64,000 nt of DNA from Treponema sp. Marseille-Q4130 (GCF_014334325.1 NZ_JACSET010000003.1:124001-188000); one strand, 5' to 3'; positions 49,510-58,802 are shown, numbered from the stretch's first letter. Numbers and translations are program-made. The notes: a model not told the origin generated them from the sequence alone.

Positions 49510-50433
49510 ATGAAAAAATCGACGGTGATCGTAATCGTTGTACTTGCTGCGGCTTTGGGTGTCGGCGGCTATGCTTTCTACAGTACGCGGCATACGGCTG
49601 CGATGCGCGGCAGGGCGCCCTCTCAAACGGTTTTGACGGTACGTACGCAGGTTGCGGAAGTCGTAACGCTGCACGACTATATCAATACGAACGGCGACAT
49701 AGAAGCGGTAAACTCGGTCACCGTGTATCCCGATATCGGCGGAAAAATCGTGAGCACGAACGTAACGCTCGGCTCTCCCGTCCGTCGCGGGGACGTGATT
49801 GCCCGAGTAGATCCGTCCGAGCCGGGCAGCAGTTATACGCTGAGTCCCGTGCTCGCTCCGATCAACGGCAGCATTATTAAAACGCCGCTCAAAGTCGGAA
49901 CGAAGGTTACGACGTCGAGCGCAGTTACGACGATCGGCGATATTGCGAGTTTGCAGATCACCGCGAAGATCCCGGAGCGCTACGTCGCTTCTCTCCGCAC
50001 GGGATTGAAAGCGGAGATATCGCTTGAAGCATATCCCGATGCCGTGTTCGCCGCAACCGTGACGCACGTGTCGCCGGTACTCGATGTCAACGCGCGCACG
50101 AAAGAGATCGTTTTGACATTCGACGAAAACGATATGCGGATCAACGCAGGCATGTTCGGCAAAGTGAAATTGTATACGCTCGACTACGAAGGAGCCGTCG
50201 CCCTGCCGTCGGATGCGGTCGTTACGAAAGGCGATAAGCCGTATCTCTACGTCGTCAAAAGCGACGATACCGTCGAACAGCGGGAAATAACGCTCGGACA
50301 ATCGGTTGACGGCGTCGTGCAGGTTTTGTCGGGCATAGAAGAAGGAGAACGCGTCGTCGTCGAAGGCGGGCAAGTGCTTTCGAACGGTGTGAAAGTGCGC
50401 GACATATCGAGCGCGGTTCGAGGTAAAGAATGA
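49510..50433 (+). CDS. RND efflux periplasmic adaptor (BesA-like, no hairpin)
   Basis: A 307-residue membrane-fusion protein with an N-terminal anchor (KKSTVIVIVVLAAALGVGGYAF). The biotinyl-lipoyl halves (GDIEAVNSVTVYPDIGGKIV and SPVLAPINGSIIKTPLKVGT) are joined by only a few residues, so the long alpha-helical hairpin that usually touches TolC is missing. The beta-barrel domain (SLQITAKIPERYVASLRTGL, KEIVLTFDENDMRINAGMFGKV) and a membrane-proximal domain follow. Such hairpin-less adaptors are known from Borrelia BesA. The gene overlaps the permease start by 4 bp. Confidence 0.87.
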   Translation: MKKSTVIVIVVLAAALGVGGYAFYSTRHTAAMRGRAPSQTVLTVRTQVAEVVTLHDYINTNGDIEAVNSVTVYPDIGGKIVSTNVTLGSPVRRGDVIARVDPSEPGSSYTLSPVLAPINGSIIKTPLKVGTKVTTSSAVTTIGDIASLQITAKIPERYVASLRTGLKAEISLEAYPDAVFAATVTHVSPVLDVNARTKEIVLTFDENDMRINAGMFGKVKLYTLDYEGAVALPSDAVVTKGDKPYLYVVKSDDTVEQREITLGQSVDGVVQVLSGIEEGERVVVEGGQVLSNGVKVRDISSAVRGKE

Positions 50434-53400
50434 GTTTATCGCGGAAAACGCTCGAACATCCCGTTCTCGTACTCATCGTATTTGTGCTGCTCGGCATCAT
50501 CGGCATATCGAGTTTTAATAATATTGCAATCAGCCTCTTTCCCGATATCGACAGTCCCTATGTCATGGTGTTGACGACTTATTCGAACGCCGGCCCGGAG
50601 TCAGTGGAAAAATCGGTGACGAAAGTGCTCGAAAGCAGTCTCATCAGCGTCAACGGACTCAAAGAGCTCACGTCATCGTCATCGGAAGGTTCGAGCATGG
50701 TGTTTCTCGAATTCGATTACGGAACCGATTTGGAATCGGCTGTCAACGACGTGCGCGATAAACTCGACCGTGTCAAACGTTCATTGCCCGACGGTGCATC
50801 GACTCCGAGTATTTTTAAAATGGATGCGTCCGCCATGCCGATCATGCGTATTGCGATGCGGGGAAACCGTTCGACGGACGATCTTCGGCAGATAGCCGAA
50901 GACGACGTTATCGATATCCTCGAACAGACGGACGGCGTCGCCGAAGCGAGCGTTTCCGGCGGACGCGCGAAAATCGTCCGTGTCGAAATCTCAGAAAACA
51001 GGCTTGCCGCTTACGGTCTCAACATATCTGCCGTATCGTCCGCGCTCGCAAAGCAAAACTTCGAACTCGGCGGCGGAAAGATCACCGAAGGAAAAATGAA
51101 TTACGTCGTGCGCACGACAGGCGAATATTCGTCCGTTGCTGAAATAGACGATACCGTTATCACAACGGTGAACGGATACGACGTAAAGCTCAGCGATATC
51201 GGAAACGCGTTTATGGGCTACGAAGACGCATCTTCGACGGTCTACATAAACGGGGAGCCGGGCGTTTACGTTTCGGTTACAAAGCAGTCCGGTACGAATT
51301 CGGTGACCGTTGCAAACGCGACGTATAAAAAAATCGAGCAAGTGCAGGCGCTCCTTCCGTCCGATATTACGCTTGAAATCATCTCGGACGATACGACTGC
51401 GATCCGCGATACGATCAGTACGCTCGTGACTTCCGCGTGGCAAGGCTTGCTGCTCGCGGTTATCATTCTGTTCTTTTTTTTGCAGAATTTTAAAAGCACG
51501 CTTATCATTTCCATATCGATTCCGCTTTCCCTTGTCATTACGATCATGTGTATGTCCTTTGCGGGGATCACGATCAATATCATGACGTTGACCGGTCTCA
51601 TCCTCGGCGTCGGTATGATCGTCGATGCGTCCATCGTTATGATAGAAAACATCTATGCGTACCGATCGCGCGGTGCGAAGCCGAAAATCTCCGCGGCACT
51701 CGGTTCGCAGGAAATGCTCATGTCCGTCGTTTCCGGAAACCTCACGACGATCTGCGTATTCGTTCCGTTTTTGTTTTTTCTCAAAGACCTTGAAATGATG
51801 GGGCAGATGTTCAAGGGGATAATATTTACCGTTGTCATCGCGCTCGTGTCGAGCTTGTTCGTCGCGATTTTTCTCGTACCCGTACTGGCCGGCAAATTTT
51901 TACCGCTTTCAAATAGAGCGGAAAAGCCGGTACGAAACCGCGTTTTAAAAGCGATGTACGCTTCGTTTCAAAATGTCATAGATGCTCTTACGAAAGTGTA
52001 CCGCAGGGGATTGAAGAGCGCTCTCGATCACCGGGCGGTGACGATCGTCGTGAGCGTGAGCGTTCTCTTTATGGCGCTCGCCCTTTTCCCGACGCTCAAA
52101 ATCAATATTATGGGGCGCGGCGGCGGAGACGACAGCGTGACGCTCAACGTGACGATGCCGACAGGAACCTCGCTTGCGGAAACGACGAAAGTCGTGCAAG
52201 CCTTTGAAACGATCACAAAGAATGAAATACAGGGCTATACGACGCTGATCATGAGCGTCGGGACGGGCGGCAGACGGTCGAGCGCGTCGACGTATACGGG
52301 TTCGCTTTCGATCCGCCTTCCCGAAACGAGTAAACAGGTCGATACATCCGAAACGATTCAGAAAAAGCTTCGCGCGCACTTCGACGAATTTGCGGACGCG
52401 CAGCTTTCGTTCGGCGCGGGTTGGCGCGGTCAGATTTCGGGAAGCGATATCGTCATAAAGGTTCGTTCGGACGACCTTGAAACGGCGCTTTCGGTTTCCG
52501 ACAAAATAAAAGACGTGATGGAAAAAATCGATGCCGTAGGGGAAGTGACGATCGACACGAAAAAAGGTTTGCCGCAAGTCGAAGTCGTCATCGATCGACA
52601 GCGGGCATACGCGTTCGGCGTCGACGTTACGACGGTTGCGCGCGAAATCAATTACGCGATGAACGGCGTTACATCGACGGTATACCGTTCGAACGGCAAA
52701 GAATACGATGTCGTTGTCATGTACCGGCCGGAAGACCGCGACAAAGTGTCCGACCTTGAATCGATTTATGTGAGAGGCACGAACGGCATGGTGAGCGTTG
52801 CGAATTTCGCTTCGCTTAAAAAAGGGCTCGGACCTGTCAGCATCAATCGGGAAAATCAAAGCCGCGTCATAGAAGTGTCGGCCGATATCATATCCGATGA
52901 AAATGCGAACGTCGTCGAAGATGAAATCAAGTCTCGTATCGCCGATACCTTTGTCATTCCCGAAAACGTCACCGTAAGCTACGAAGGTTCGTGGAGCGAC
53001 GTGCAAAAACAGGGGCGCGTTTACGGTTTGATCGCTCTTATGGCGCTGCTTCTCGTGTTCGGCGTTATGGCCGCGACTTACGAATCGTTTAAAGCGCCGC
53101 TCATCAATATGATGACGATCCCGTTTTTAATAATCGGAGTCGTCTTTATCTACAAGCTTACCGGACAGACGCTGTTGATGACGTCGATGGTCGGCATCAT
53201 CATGCTCGTAGGTATCGTCGTCAACAACGGTATCATCCTCGTCGACTATACGAACCTTCTCATCGACCGCGGCATGAAGATGAAAGAAGCGTGCCTCGAA
53301 GCGGGTGCGAGCAGGCTTCGTCCCGTGCTCATGACGACGCTTACGACGATCCTCGGTACGCTTCCGATGTGTTTCCAATTCGAAGGAACCGCTCAAATGG

Positions 53401-53852
53401 TACAGCCGATCGGCCTTTCGATCGTCGGCGGTTTGACGTCGAGCACTTTCGTCACGCTCTTTATCATTCCCGTGCTCTATTCTCTTGTCATGAAAGAAAA
53501 AAAATCGATCGATACCGGTGCCGCACAGGCTGTCACGGACTTCGTTCAAAGCGGAGAAGCTGTCGATATCGAAACCGATAACGTGCAGGCCGGCATCGTC
53601 GCAAATCAATCCGTCGAAGACGATATCGTCGAAACGCTCGAACAGCTTATACCGGATATCCGCTATACGATTATTCCGACGGTGAACGGTAGAGGCGGTG
53701 ACAACTATAAGCTCGGAACTACGACGTGGCCCGAACAGAATTTTATGATGATCGCATATATGAAACGAAAAGATGTCGCGACGATTTCGGCGGCTGTTCG
53801 AATGCTGAAGAAAAAATTTCCGAAAGAGGGGATAAAGCTCTTTCTTATGTGA
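50430..53852 (+). CDS. RND efflux permease with fused C-terminal PII-like domain
   Basis: An 1140-residue RND pump of the AcrB/HAE type. It has twelve helices in two halves, each with a large periplasmic loop. The N-terminus SRKTLEHPVLVLIVFVLLGI and TM4 GLILGVGMIVDASIVMIENI, with a single Asp at about 399 where Gram-negative AcrB has two, give the family. PLINMMTIPFLIIGVVFIYKL and GIVVNNGIILVDYTNLLIDR belong to the second half. After the last helix, a tail of 115 residues contains IIPTVNGRGG (about 1081-1090), LGTTTWPEQNF and KKKFPKEGIKLFLM, matching the small PII-like proteins often encoded beside RND genes. So here the sensor domain is fused to the pump, cytoplasmic in location. Confidence 0.9.
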   Translation: MSLSRKTLEHPVLVLIVFVLLGIIGISSFNNIAISLFPDIDSPYVMVLTTYSNAGPESVEKSVTKVLESSLISVNGLKELTSSSSEGSSMVFLEFDYGTDLESAVNDVRDKLDRVKRSLPDGASTPSIFKMDASAMPIMRIAMRGNRSTDDLRQIAEDDVIDILEQTDGVAEASVSGGRAKIVRVEISENRLAAYGLNISAVSSALAKQNFELGGGKITEGKMNYVVRTTGEYSSVAEIDDTVITTVNGYDVKLSDIGNAFMGYEDASSTVYINGEPGVYVSVTKQSGTNSVTVANATYKKIEQVQALLPSDITLEIISDDTTAIRDTISTLVTSAWQGLLLAVIILFFFLQNFKSTLIISISIPLSLVITIMCMSFAGITINIMTLTGLILGVGMIVDASIVMIENIYAYRSRGAKPKISAALGSQEMLMSVVSGNLTTICVFVPFLFFLKDLEMMGQMFKGIIFTVVIALVSSLFVAIFLVPVLAGKFLPLSNRAEKPVRNRVLKAMYASFQNVIDALTKVYRRGLKSALDHRAVTIVVSVSVLFMALALFPTLKINIMGRGGGDDSVTLNVTMPTGTSLAETTKVVQAFETITKNEIQGYTTLIMSVGTGGRRSSASTYTGSLSIRLPETSKQVDTSETIQKKLRAHFDEFADAQLSFGAGWRGQISGSDIVIKVRSDDLETALSVSDKIKDVMEKIDAVGEVTIDTKKGLPQVEVVIDRQRAYAFGVDVTTVAREINYAMNGVTSTVYRSNGKEYDVVVMYRPEDRDKVSDLESIYVRGTNGMVSVANFASLKKGLGPVSINRENQSRVIEVSADIISDENANVVEDEIKSRIADTFVIPENVTVSYEGSWSDVQKQGRVYGLIALMALLLVFGVMAATYESFKAPLINMMTIPFLIIGVVFIYKLTGQTLLMTSMVGIIMLVGIVVNNGIILVDYTNLLIDRGMKMKEACLEAGASRLRPVLMTTLTTILGTLPMCFQFEGTAQMVQPIGLSIVGGLTSSTFVTLFIIPVLYSLVMKEKKSIDTGAAQAVTDFVQSGEAVDIETDNVQAGIVANQSVEDDIVETLEQLIPDIRYTIIPTVNGRGGDNYKLGTTTWPEQNFMMIAYMKRKDVATISAAVRMLKKKFPKEGIKLFLM

Positions 53853-53884
53853 TTGTCCGCGCGGATGTGCATGTATTCGAAGCG

Positions 53885-54955
53885 TCAGCGCACTTTGAAG
53901 AATATGCCGATCAGCGCTACCGTTATGAGCAGCTGCATGATGACGAATTTGATAAGCACTTGCGTCGGCGACCATCCGCGCTTTTTGCGCATTTCGTCGT
54001 GCAGCGGAAAACGGATGTCGTTGAATATGCGTATGTGAAAAAAACGGAGCAGCGCAACTTTTAATAATCCCATGCCGCCGTTTATAGACATGATCGTCGA
54101 TGTCGCCAAAATCAAAAACGGATTGCCGCCGACCATAACGCATACGCCGATAAAAAAACCGAGCGCGCGGCTGCCGGCGTCTCCCATGAGCACTTTGCTC
54201 GGATACGCGTTGTGCCATAAGTAACCCATGAGGGAACCCGCGAGCGCAAAATTTATAACCGCCCAGTTTGCACCTTTCGGCAAATGCGGTACGAGCAGGT
54301 ATTCGGCTATATCGACGTGTCCGAGCACAAAGTAAAAAATCGTTCCCATCGTGATGAGCGCGATGAGCACGAGCGTGCCCGAAAGCCCGTCCACTCCGTC
54401 GGTGCAGTTCGTCGTATTGATCGATGCCCACAGCATGACCGTACACACGATGATATATACGGCGACGTTTACCGCAACCGGATGCGTGACGAAGGGCAGC
54501 CAAAAATGGACGCACCCGTCGGGCGATACGCTTTTGAAACAATAAAAAAGCAAGAGCGCTTCGGCGAGGCTTACGATAAAGTCAAGCAGCGCTTTTCGGT
54601 ATTCACCCCAGCTCGCCGTGCTTTTATCGTCGAAAAATCCCGTGAGCATCATGATCCACGTCAGCATAAGCGTGCCGCCCTGCAGGATCGTAAGCGGTGT
54701 ACATAAAAATGCGATGACGATGAATACCGAAATAAAGACGATACCTGCACCCGTCGGCTTTCCTTTCGAAACTTCCGCGCTGAGCGTAAACTCTCTGCCT
54801 CTGTCGTGCGGCAAACGGTCGTAAAAACGCGGCAAAAGGCGCATCGAAGCGATAAAGCCCGTATAGAGCGCGAGCGTTATGAGCACCGTGTACGATTGGA
54901 GGAGCCTTGCCGGCCCGAAAAATTGCTGCAGGTATGCACCCAAATAATATATCAT
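53885..54955 (-). CDS. mraY: MraY-type phospho-MurNAc-pentapeptide transferase
   Basis: A 356-residue membrane enzyme with about ten helices. It has the MraY/WecA family residues: LTGFFDDKSTAS with the conserved Asp pair, NTTNCTDGVDGLSGTLVLIA (the nucleotide/Mg site), AYPSKVLMGDAGSRALGFFIG, and FPLHDEMRKKRGWSPTQV with the basic residues near the C-terminus. It transfers phospho-MurNAc-pentapeptide to undecaprenyl phosphate to give lipid I in peptidoglycan synthesis. A WecA-type role is possible, but the HDEMRKKRGWSPTQV ending is typical of MraY. It is not in an mra cluster here. Confidence 0.85.
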   Translation of the reverse strand: MIYYLGAYLQQFFGPARLLQSYTVLITLALYTGFIASMRLLPRFYDRLPHDRGREFTLSAEVSKGKPTGAGIVFISVFIVIAFLCTPLTILQGGTLMLTWIMMLTGFFDDKSTASWGEYRKALLDFIVSLAEALLLFYCFKSVSPDGCVHFWLPFVTHPVAVNVAVYIIVCTVMLWASINTTNCTDGVDGLSGTLVLIALITMGTIFYFVLGHVDIAEYLLVPHLPKGANWAVINFALAGSLMGYLWHNAYPSKVLMGDAGSRALGFFIGVCVMVGGNPFLILATSTIMSINGGMGLLKVALLRFFHIRIFNDIRFPLHDEMRKKRGWSPTQVLIKFVIMQLLITVALIGIFFKVR

Positions 54956-54997
54956 TTCAACCTCGATTTTATTAATTAATAAATCTACTCCCGAATT

Positions 54998-55071
54998 TTA
55001 TGCGTGCGGAGGGTTTAATACCCCGACACCGCTTGAAACTTCGCTGCGAGACTGCGTCGGGGTTGTTGATT
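54998..55071 (-). repeat. Dispersed repeat family 2 (74 bp), inverted copy
   Basis: Reverse complement of 48035-48108 with about 7 differences in 74 bp. It contains GTGCGGAGGGTTTAATACCC and ends in GTTGTTGATT. It lies between the convergent or adjacent mraY and purH genes and carries no gene. Confidence 0.8.
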
Positions 55072-55090
55072 AAATTAAACCGCTTCACCG

Positions 55091-56689
55091 TCAACTGTCG
55101 ATTTCAGCGCCCGTAAAAACCATCGCGATACCGTGTTCGTCGCAAAAGGCGATCGATTCGGCGTCGGTGTCGGTACCTCCGGGCTGCAGGATGAGGCGTA
55201 TACCGCTCTTTGCGAAACGGTCGAAACCTCCGTCAAAGGGCAGCGCGCTGCCGCTTACCAAAATTTCGGCACGCCGAGAGCCGTTTGTTGACACGCTTTG
55301 CATATTGTTTGCCGCCCGATTGATTGCGGCAAAACACGCGTCCGCCGGTGCGAGCGCCGCGCAGCACATGCCGACCGTTGTCATGTTTCCGATGACGACC
55401 GCCGCATCGTGTTTTGCACCGAGCATGACGAGCTGCCCGAATGCCGCTTCGTCGGCTTGGATCTGTGTCGGGCGCGCCTTTGTGACGACGTTCCACGAGT
55501 CGAAGAGCGTAAGCTTGTCTTCTTCGACGATGAGGCCGCCGTTGAGCGAGCGGATAGTGTACGATATCGTCGCCGGAGTCGACATCGTGATCAGGCGGAT
55601 ATCTTTCCGTGCGGCCAGCAGCTCCTTTGCTCCCGCCGTAAAGTCCGGTGCGACGACCGCCGCCAAATTCGATTTTAATAATTCGTTTGCGGCGCTTTCG
55701 TCGACGACCGCGCTGAATCCTGCGACGGCGTTGTCGAAAAACGCTTTTCTGCAGCCGGACATCTTTTGAAAAGATTCGGCCGAGTTCGAGCCGAGGGCTG
55801 CGCTGATCGGAATGCCGTGCTTTGACGAACAGGTGAATACCGATTCTGCGGCGGGTGTAAAACGCATTTCCGTTTCGTTTCCGTTGTCACCGTGTTCGGT
55901 CACCGTCGGCGGCTTTTTTAACAACGCGGAAAAATTGCTGAGGCTTTCCCATACCGCATCGATGTTGACGTAGAGGCTGTACAAAAGTTCTCCGCCCTGA
56001 TTTTTCCGCAAACTGTCGAGTGCGCCGCCGTGCAAAAGCGTATAAAGACATGCCGAACGGTGCGACTGCTCTTTGTTTATAAGCTCTTCGGATTTTTTAT
56101 ACGGCAGCATAAAATAGCGCGGATAGGATTTATCTCCCGCCTGTTGTAAAATCGCGTTTCCCGCTGCTGCGGTGCAGGCCGAAACCATATTGAACGCTTT
56201 TGCCGCAAGGTAGAGCCGGAACGCTTCGGAAATACTTTGTGTTTCTATTTTAACGATCGCTTCTTCATAATCGACGGGATCGGTAAGCACGATTATGTTT
56301 TTATAATTTTTGCACGCCGCCTGAACGAACGACAAGGCGCGCATATCGATTTTGTCCGCAACCGAATCGGATGCTTTATAATTTTTACGCGCATGGGATA
56401 CGGGTTCCAAATTTATGCAGACCAAACGGATCGCGTCCGTTTCGTCGGAATGACCGTATTCGTTTTGCCGCCCGCTTGCGGCAAGCGATTGCAGCGTCGC
56501 CCCATAGTCGCCGAAAGTGCGGGGCGAATCGTCGAAAACGGATACCGCCGTGTACGCGATATCGGCGTCCGTGAGCAGCTTTCCGGTTTGTCCTGCCGAC
56601 AGAATTTCCCAATCCCGTTTTACAAGGCATCGAGCAAGGGGCATGAGATTGTCGGTGTCGTCGGTATACAAAAGCGCCCGATTTTTCAT
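55091..56689 (-). CDS. purH: Divergent PurH (AICAR transformylase/IMP cyclohydrolase)
   Basis: A 532-residue protein of PurH layout. The N-terminal IMP cyclohydrolase-like part (RALLYTDDTDNLMPLARCLV, a methylglyoxal-synthase-like fold) is followed by the transformylase part with SKHGIPISAALG in place of the catalytic K-H-x-x-P-C-G, NLAAVVAPDFTAGAKELL, NGGLIVEEDKL and ILQPGGTDTDAESIAFCDEHGIAMVF. The usual GENPHQ block is replaced by INKEQSHRS and the SNAIV block by DAAVVI. So several active-site segments have drifted while the fold persists. It should catalyse the last two steps of IMP synthesis if still active; other roles are possible. Confidence 0.75.
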   Translation of the reverse strand: MKNRALLYTDDTDNLMPLARCLVKRDWEILSAGQTGKLLTDADIAYTAVSVFDDSPRTFGDYGATLQSLAASGRQNEYGHSDETDAIRLVCINLEPVSHARKNYKASDSVADKIDMRALSFVQAACKNYKNIIVLTDPVDYEEAIVKIETQSISEAFRLYLAAKAFNMVSACTAAAGNAILQQAGDKSYPRYFMLPYKKSEELINKEQSHRSACLYTLLHGGALDSLRKNQGGELLYSLYVNIDAVWESLSNFSALLKKPPTVTEHGDNGNETEMRFTPAAESVFTCSSKHGIPISAALGSNSAESFQKMSGCRKAFFDNAVAGFSAVVDESAANELLKSNLAAVVAPDFTAGAKELLAARKDIRLITMSTPATISYTIRSLNGGLIVEEDKLTLFDSWNVVTKARPTQIQADEAAFGQLVMLGAKHDAAVVIGNMTTVGMCCAALAPADACFAAINRAANNMQSVSTNGSRRAEILVSGSALPFDGGFDRFAKSGIRLILQPGGTDTDAESIAFCDEHGIAMVFTGAEIDS

Positions 56690-56769
56690 ATTCGAAATAA
56701 TAACATAAAAAGTACCGGTGCACAACAACGGTATACAATTCGTCCGAACTTGTGTTAAAATAATAAACT

Positions 56770-58164
56770 ATGGATATCGTATCGAGTAAACGAAATCTGC
56801 GCGGATCGATCACCGTTCCCGGTTCGAAAAGCCACACGATACGCGCGCTTTTGCTTGCAGCCCTTGCAGACGGTACGTCGCATATTTTCAATCCGCTTCC
56901 GAGTGCCGACTGCCTGTCGGCGAGCCGTGCGATTCCTCTTATCGGTGCGGATTTTCATTCTGCCGATTCGGTGTGGACGGTTTCCGGCGCGGGGTGCCGC
57001 GCTCATCTTCCCGACGATGTCGTCGATGTCGGGAACTCCGGATCGCTTTTGTATTTTTTATCGCCGATCGCGGCGACCTTTCCCGGCTGGAGCGTTTTTA
57101 CCGGAGACGAGTCCATTCGGAAGCGCCCCGTTTCCCACGTTGTCGATGCGCTGCGGCAGCTCGGCTGCGAAGCCTACGTTTCGCGCCCCGATACCGATGC
57201 TCCTCCCCTTATCATCCGCGGCCCCCTTTCAAAGCGGAAGGTCATCACCGACGGAAGCCTTTCGCAGTATGTGAGCGGCATGATGATGGCGGCTTCTCGC
57301 CTCGAGGGTATGCTCGATATTACGCTTACAAATCCTAAAGAGACGCCCTATCTTTCGATGACGCGCTTGTGGCTCGAAGAGTTCGGTGTGGAAGTGAGCG
57401 TATCGGACGACTTCAAACGCATTTGCGTAAAGGGAGGCGTCACGCTTCCGCATTTCGACAAAACGATTCCGTCGGATTGGGAAGCGCTCGCATTTCCTCT
57501 CGTCGCTTCTCTCATATCCGACAGCGAAATAATAATTAACAATATAGACGATTCGGGCAGTCAGGGTGACGACGCGATCGTGGATGTGCTAGAATCCGTC
57601 GGTGCGGACATCGAACGCGACCGCATACGGCATACGCTTACCGTGCGCGGCGGAAAATGCGCGCGTTCCGTAAAAGGAGAAGTGCCCGGCAGGTTGTCGG
57701 CGGAAAAATTGCCGCGTGGAGAATTGCGCGTGAATATTTCCGGTTTTCCCGATGCGATCTGTGCGCTCGCCGTCGCCGCATCGTTTATCGAAGGGACGAC
57801 GATTATAGAAGACGTCGGCGTGTGCCGTAAAAAAGAAACCGACCGAGTCGAAGTGATGAAAAGCGAATTGACGAAACTCGGCGTCGAAATCGAAGCCGAA
57901 GCTGATTGCCTCGTGATTCACGGACACGCACCGCTCAGCGCGTCCGGCGAAAAAAACGATGCGTTTGCGATTCACGGCGGTACGGTCGAAACATACGGCG
58001 ATCACCGCGTTGCGATGGCGCTTTCGTGTTTCGGTTTCGGACTGCCCGAGGGCGAGGCGATTACCGTAAAAGACGCCGAGTGCTCGGCCGTTTCGTTCCC
58101 CGATTTTATCGATGCGATGAACGGCATCGGTGCGGGTTTCGGTATAAGCGCAGCTTCGTCATAG
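56770..58164 (+). CDS. aroA: EPSP synthase (AroA)
   Basis: A 464-residue enolpyruvylshikimate-phosphate synthase. The PGSKSHTIRALLLAALADG motif (PEP/shikimate phosphate binding), DVGNSGSLLYFLSPIAA, a KRPVSHVVDALRQLGC region, DGSLSQYVSGMMMAASRL, and the C-terminal ETYGDHRVAMALSCFGFG are all present. It makes EPSP from shikimate 3-phosphate and PEP in the cytoplasm, one step beyond AroK at 28508-29089. The length is slightly above the usual 430-450. Resistance-type substitutions at the PEP site cannot be judged by eye. Confidence 0.9.
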   Translation: MDIVSSKRNLRGSITVPGSKSHTIRALLLAALADGTSHIFNPLPSADCLSASRAIPLIGADFHSADSVWTVSGAGCRAHLPDDVVDVGNSGSLLYFLSPIAATFPGWSVFTGDESIRKRPVSHVVDALRQLGCEAYVSRPDTDAPPLIIRGPLSKRKVITDGSLSQYVSGMMMAASRLEGMLDITLTNPKETPYLSMTRLWLEEFGVEVSVSDDFKRICVKGGVTLPHFDKTIPSDWEALAFPLVASLISDSEIIINNIDDSGSQGDDAIVDVLESVGADIERDRIRHTLTVRGGKCARSVKGEVPGRLSAEKLPRGELRVNISGFPDAICALAVAASFIEGTTIIEDVGVCRKKETDRVEVMKSELTKLGVEIEAEADCLVIHGHAPLSASGEKNDAFAIHGGTVETYGDHRVAMALSCFGFGLPEGEAITVKDAECSAVSFPDFIDAMNGIGAGFGISAASS

Positions 58165-58360
58165 GCAAGGCGATTTTCCGCCGCGTCCGTTTTTTAATGT
58201 CCAAGTTGCGTAACGAACATTTTCTGCGGATGCAGGGTATTTGCAGAAAAAAATGTATTGAATCGCATGGAAGAAATTTGTACTGTGCAAAATTTTCTGA
58301 AAGATCGCATATTAAATCAAGAAGACTGTCCGAAAACGAAAGTTTTTGGGCAGGCGCTAT
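58165..58360. other. Intergenic with hairpins, no gene
   Basis: Between aroA and the convergent XRE gene. GGCG-ATTTTC-CGCC shortly after the aroA stop, with TTTTTT 10 bp on, is a weak terminator. CTGTCCGAAAAC-GAAA-GTTTTTGGGCAG (58326-58353) is a stronger hairpin that ends the minus-strand XRE transcript. Confidence 0.5.
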
Positions 58361-58669
58361 TCAATCTGCAACAGGAAATTTATTTTCTATCATCTCTCGG
58401 ACTTTAGGCAACAACTCTTCATCAAAGAATTTCCGCATATCTCTGCGGTTTTTGCTGGCGTTGCGTAGGAACAAGTCTGCCGGATGGATTTCAAGGGCCT
58501 CCGCCAGTCTGCGAATCAAGTCAAAAGAAGGTGTCGTTTTTCCCGCTTCAATTCCGCTTATTGTACTTTTGCCGCACTCGCAAATACCTGATAACTCCAA
58601 CTGCGACAAAGAGTTCCGATTCCTATAGAAAATCAAATTTTCCGCAAATTCCGATTTTATGTTACTCAC
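58361..58669 (-). CDS. XRE-family regulator, possible restriction-system controller
   Basis: A 102-residue protein with one HTH_3 (Xre/Cro) domain at about residues 8-65: NLIFYRNRNSLSQLELSGIC, then GKSTISGIEAGKTTPSFDLIRRLAEAL. The tail is helical. It diverges from the restriction-modification genes, and two 10-bp inverted repeats fill the 133-bp gap between them, as for C (controller) proteins. Control of the mod gene is inferred. Confidence 0.85.
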   Translation of the reverse strand: MSNIKSEFAENLIFYRNRNSLSQLELSGICECGKSTISGIEAGKTTPSFDLIRRLAEALEIHPADLFLRNASKNRRDMRKFFDEELLPKVREMIENKFPVAD

Positions 58670-58730
58670 TGCTCGATAATAATCGACTTTTTATCTAAAT
58701 AATTCTAAATAATAGACCGATTTTGTAATA

Positions 58731-58779
58731 AAGTCTAAAAAATAAACTTTATAGCATTAAAAGACGAAATTTTAGACTT
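58731..58779. promoter_or_regulatory. Inverted operator repeats between xre and mod
   Basis: AAGTCTAAAA (58731-58740) and TTTTAGACTT (58770-58779) are perfect inverted copies, 29 bp apart. The second lies 7 bp upstream of a TATAAA (58786-58791) that could be the mod -10 box. This layout fits a dimeric XRE repressor or activator acting on both directions. Confidence 0.6.
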
Positions 58780-58802
58780 TCAATTATAAAACGGAGTTTT
58801 CA

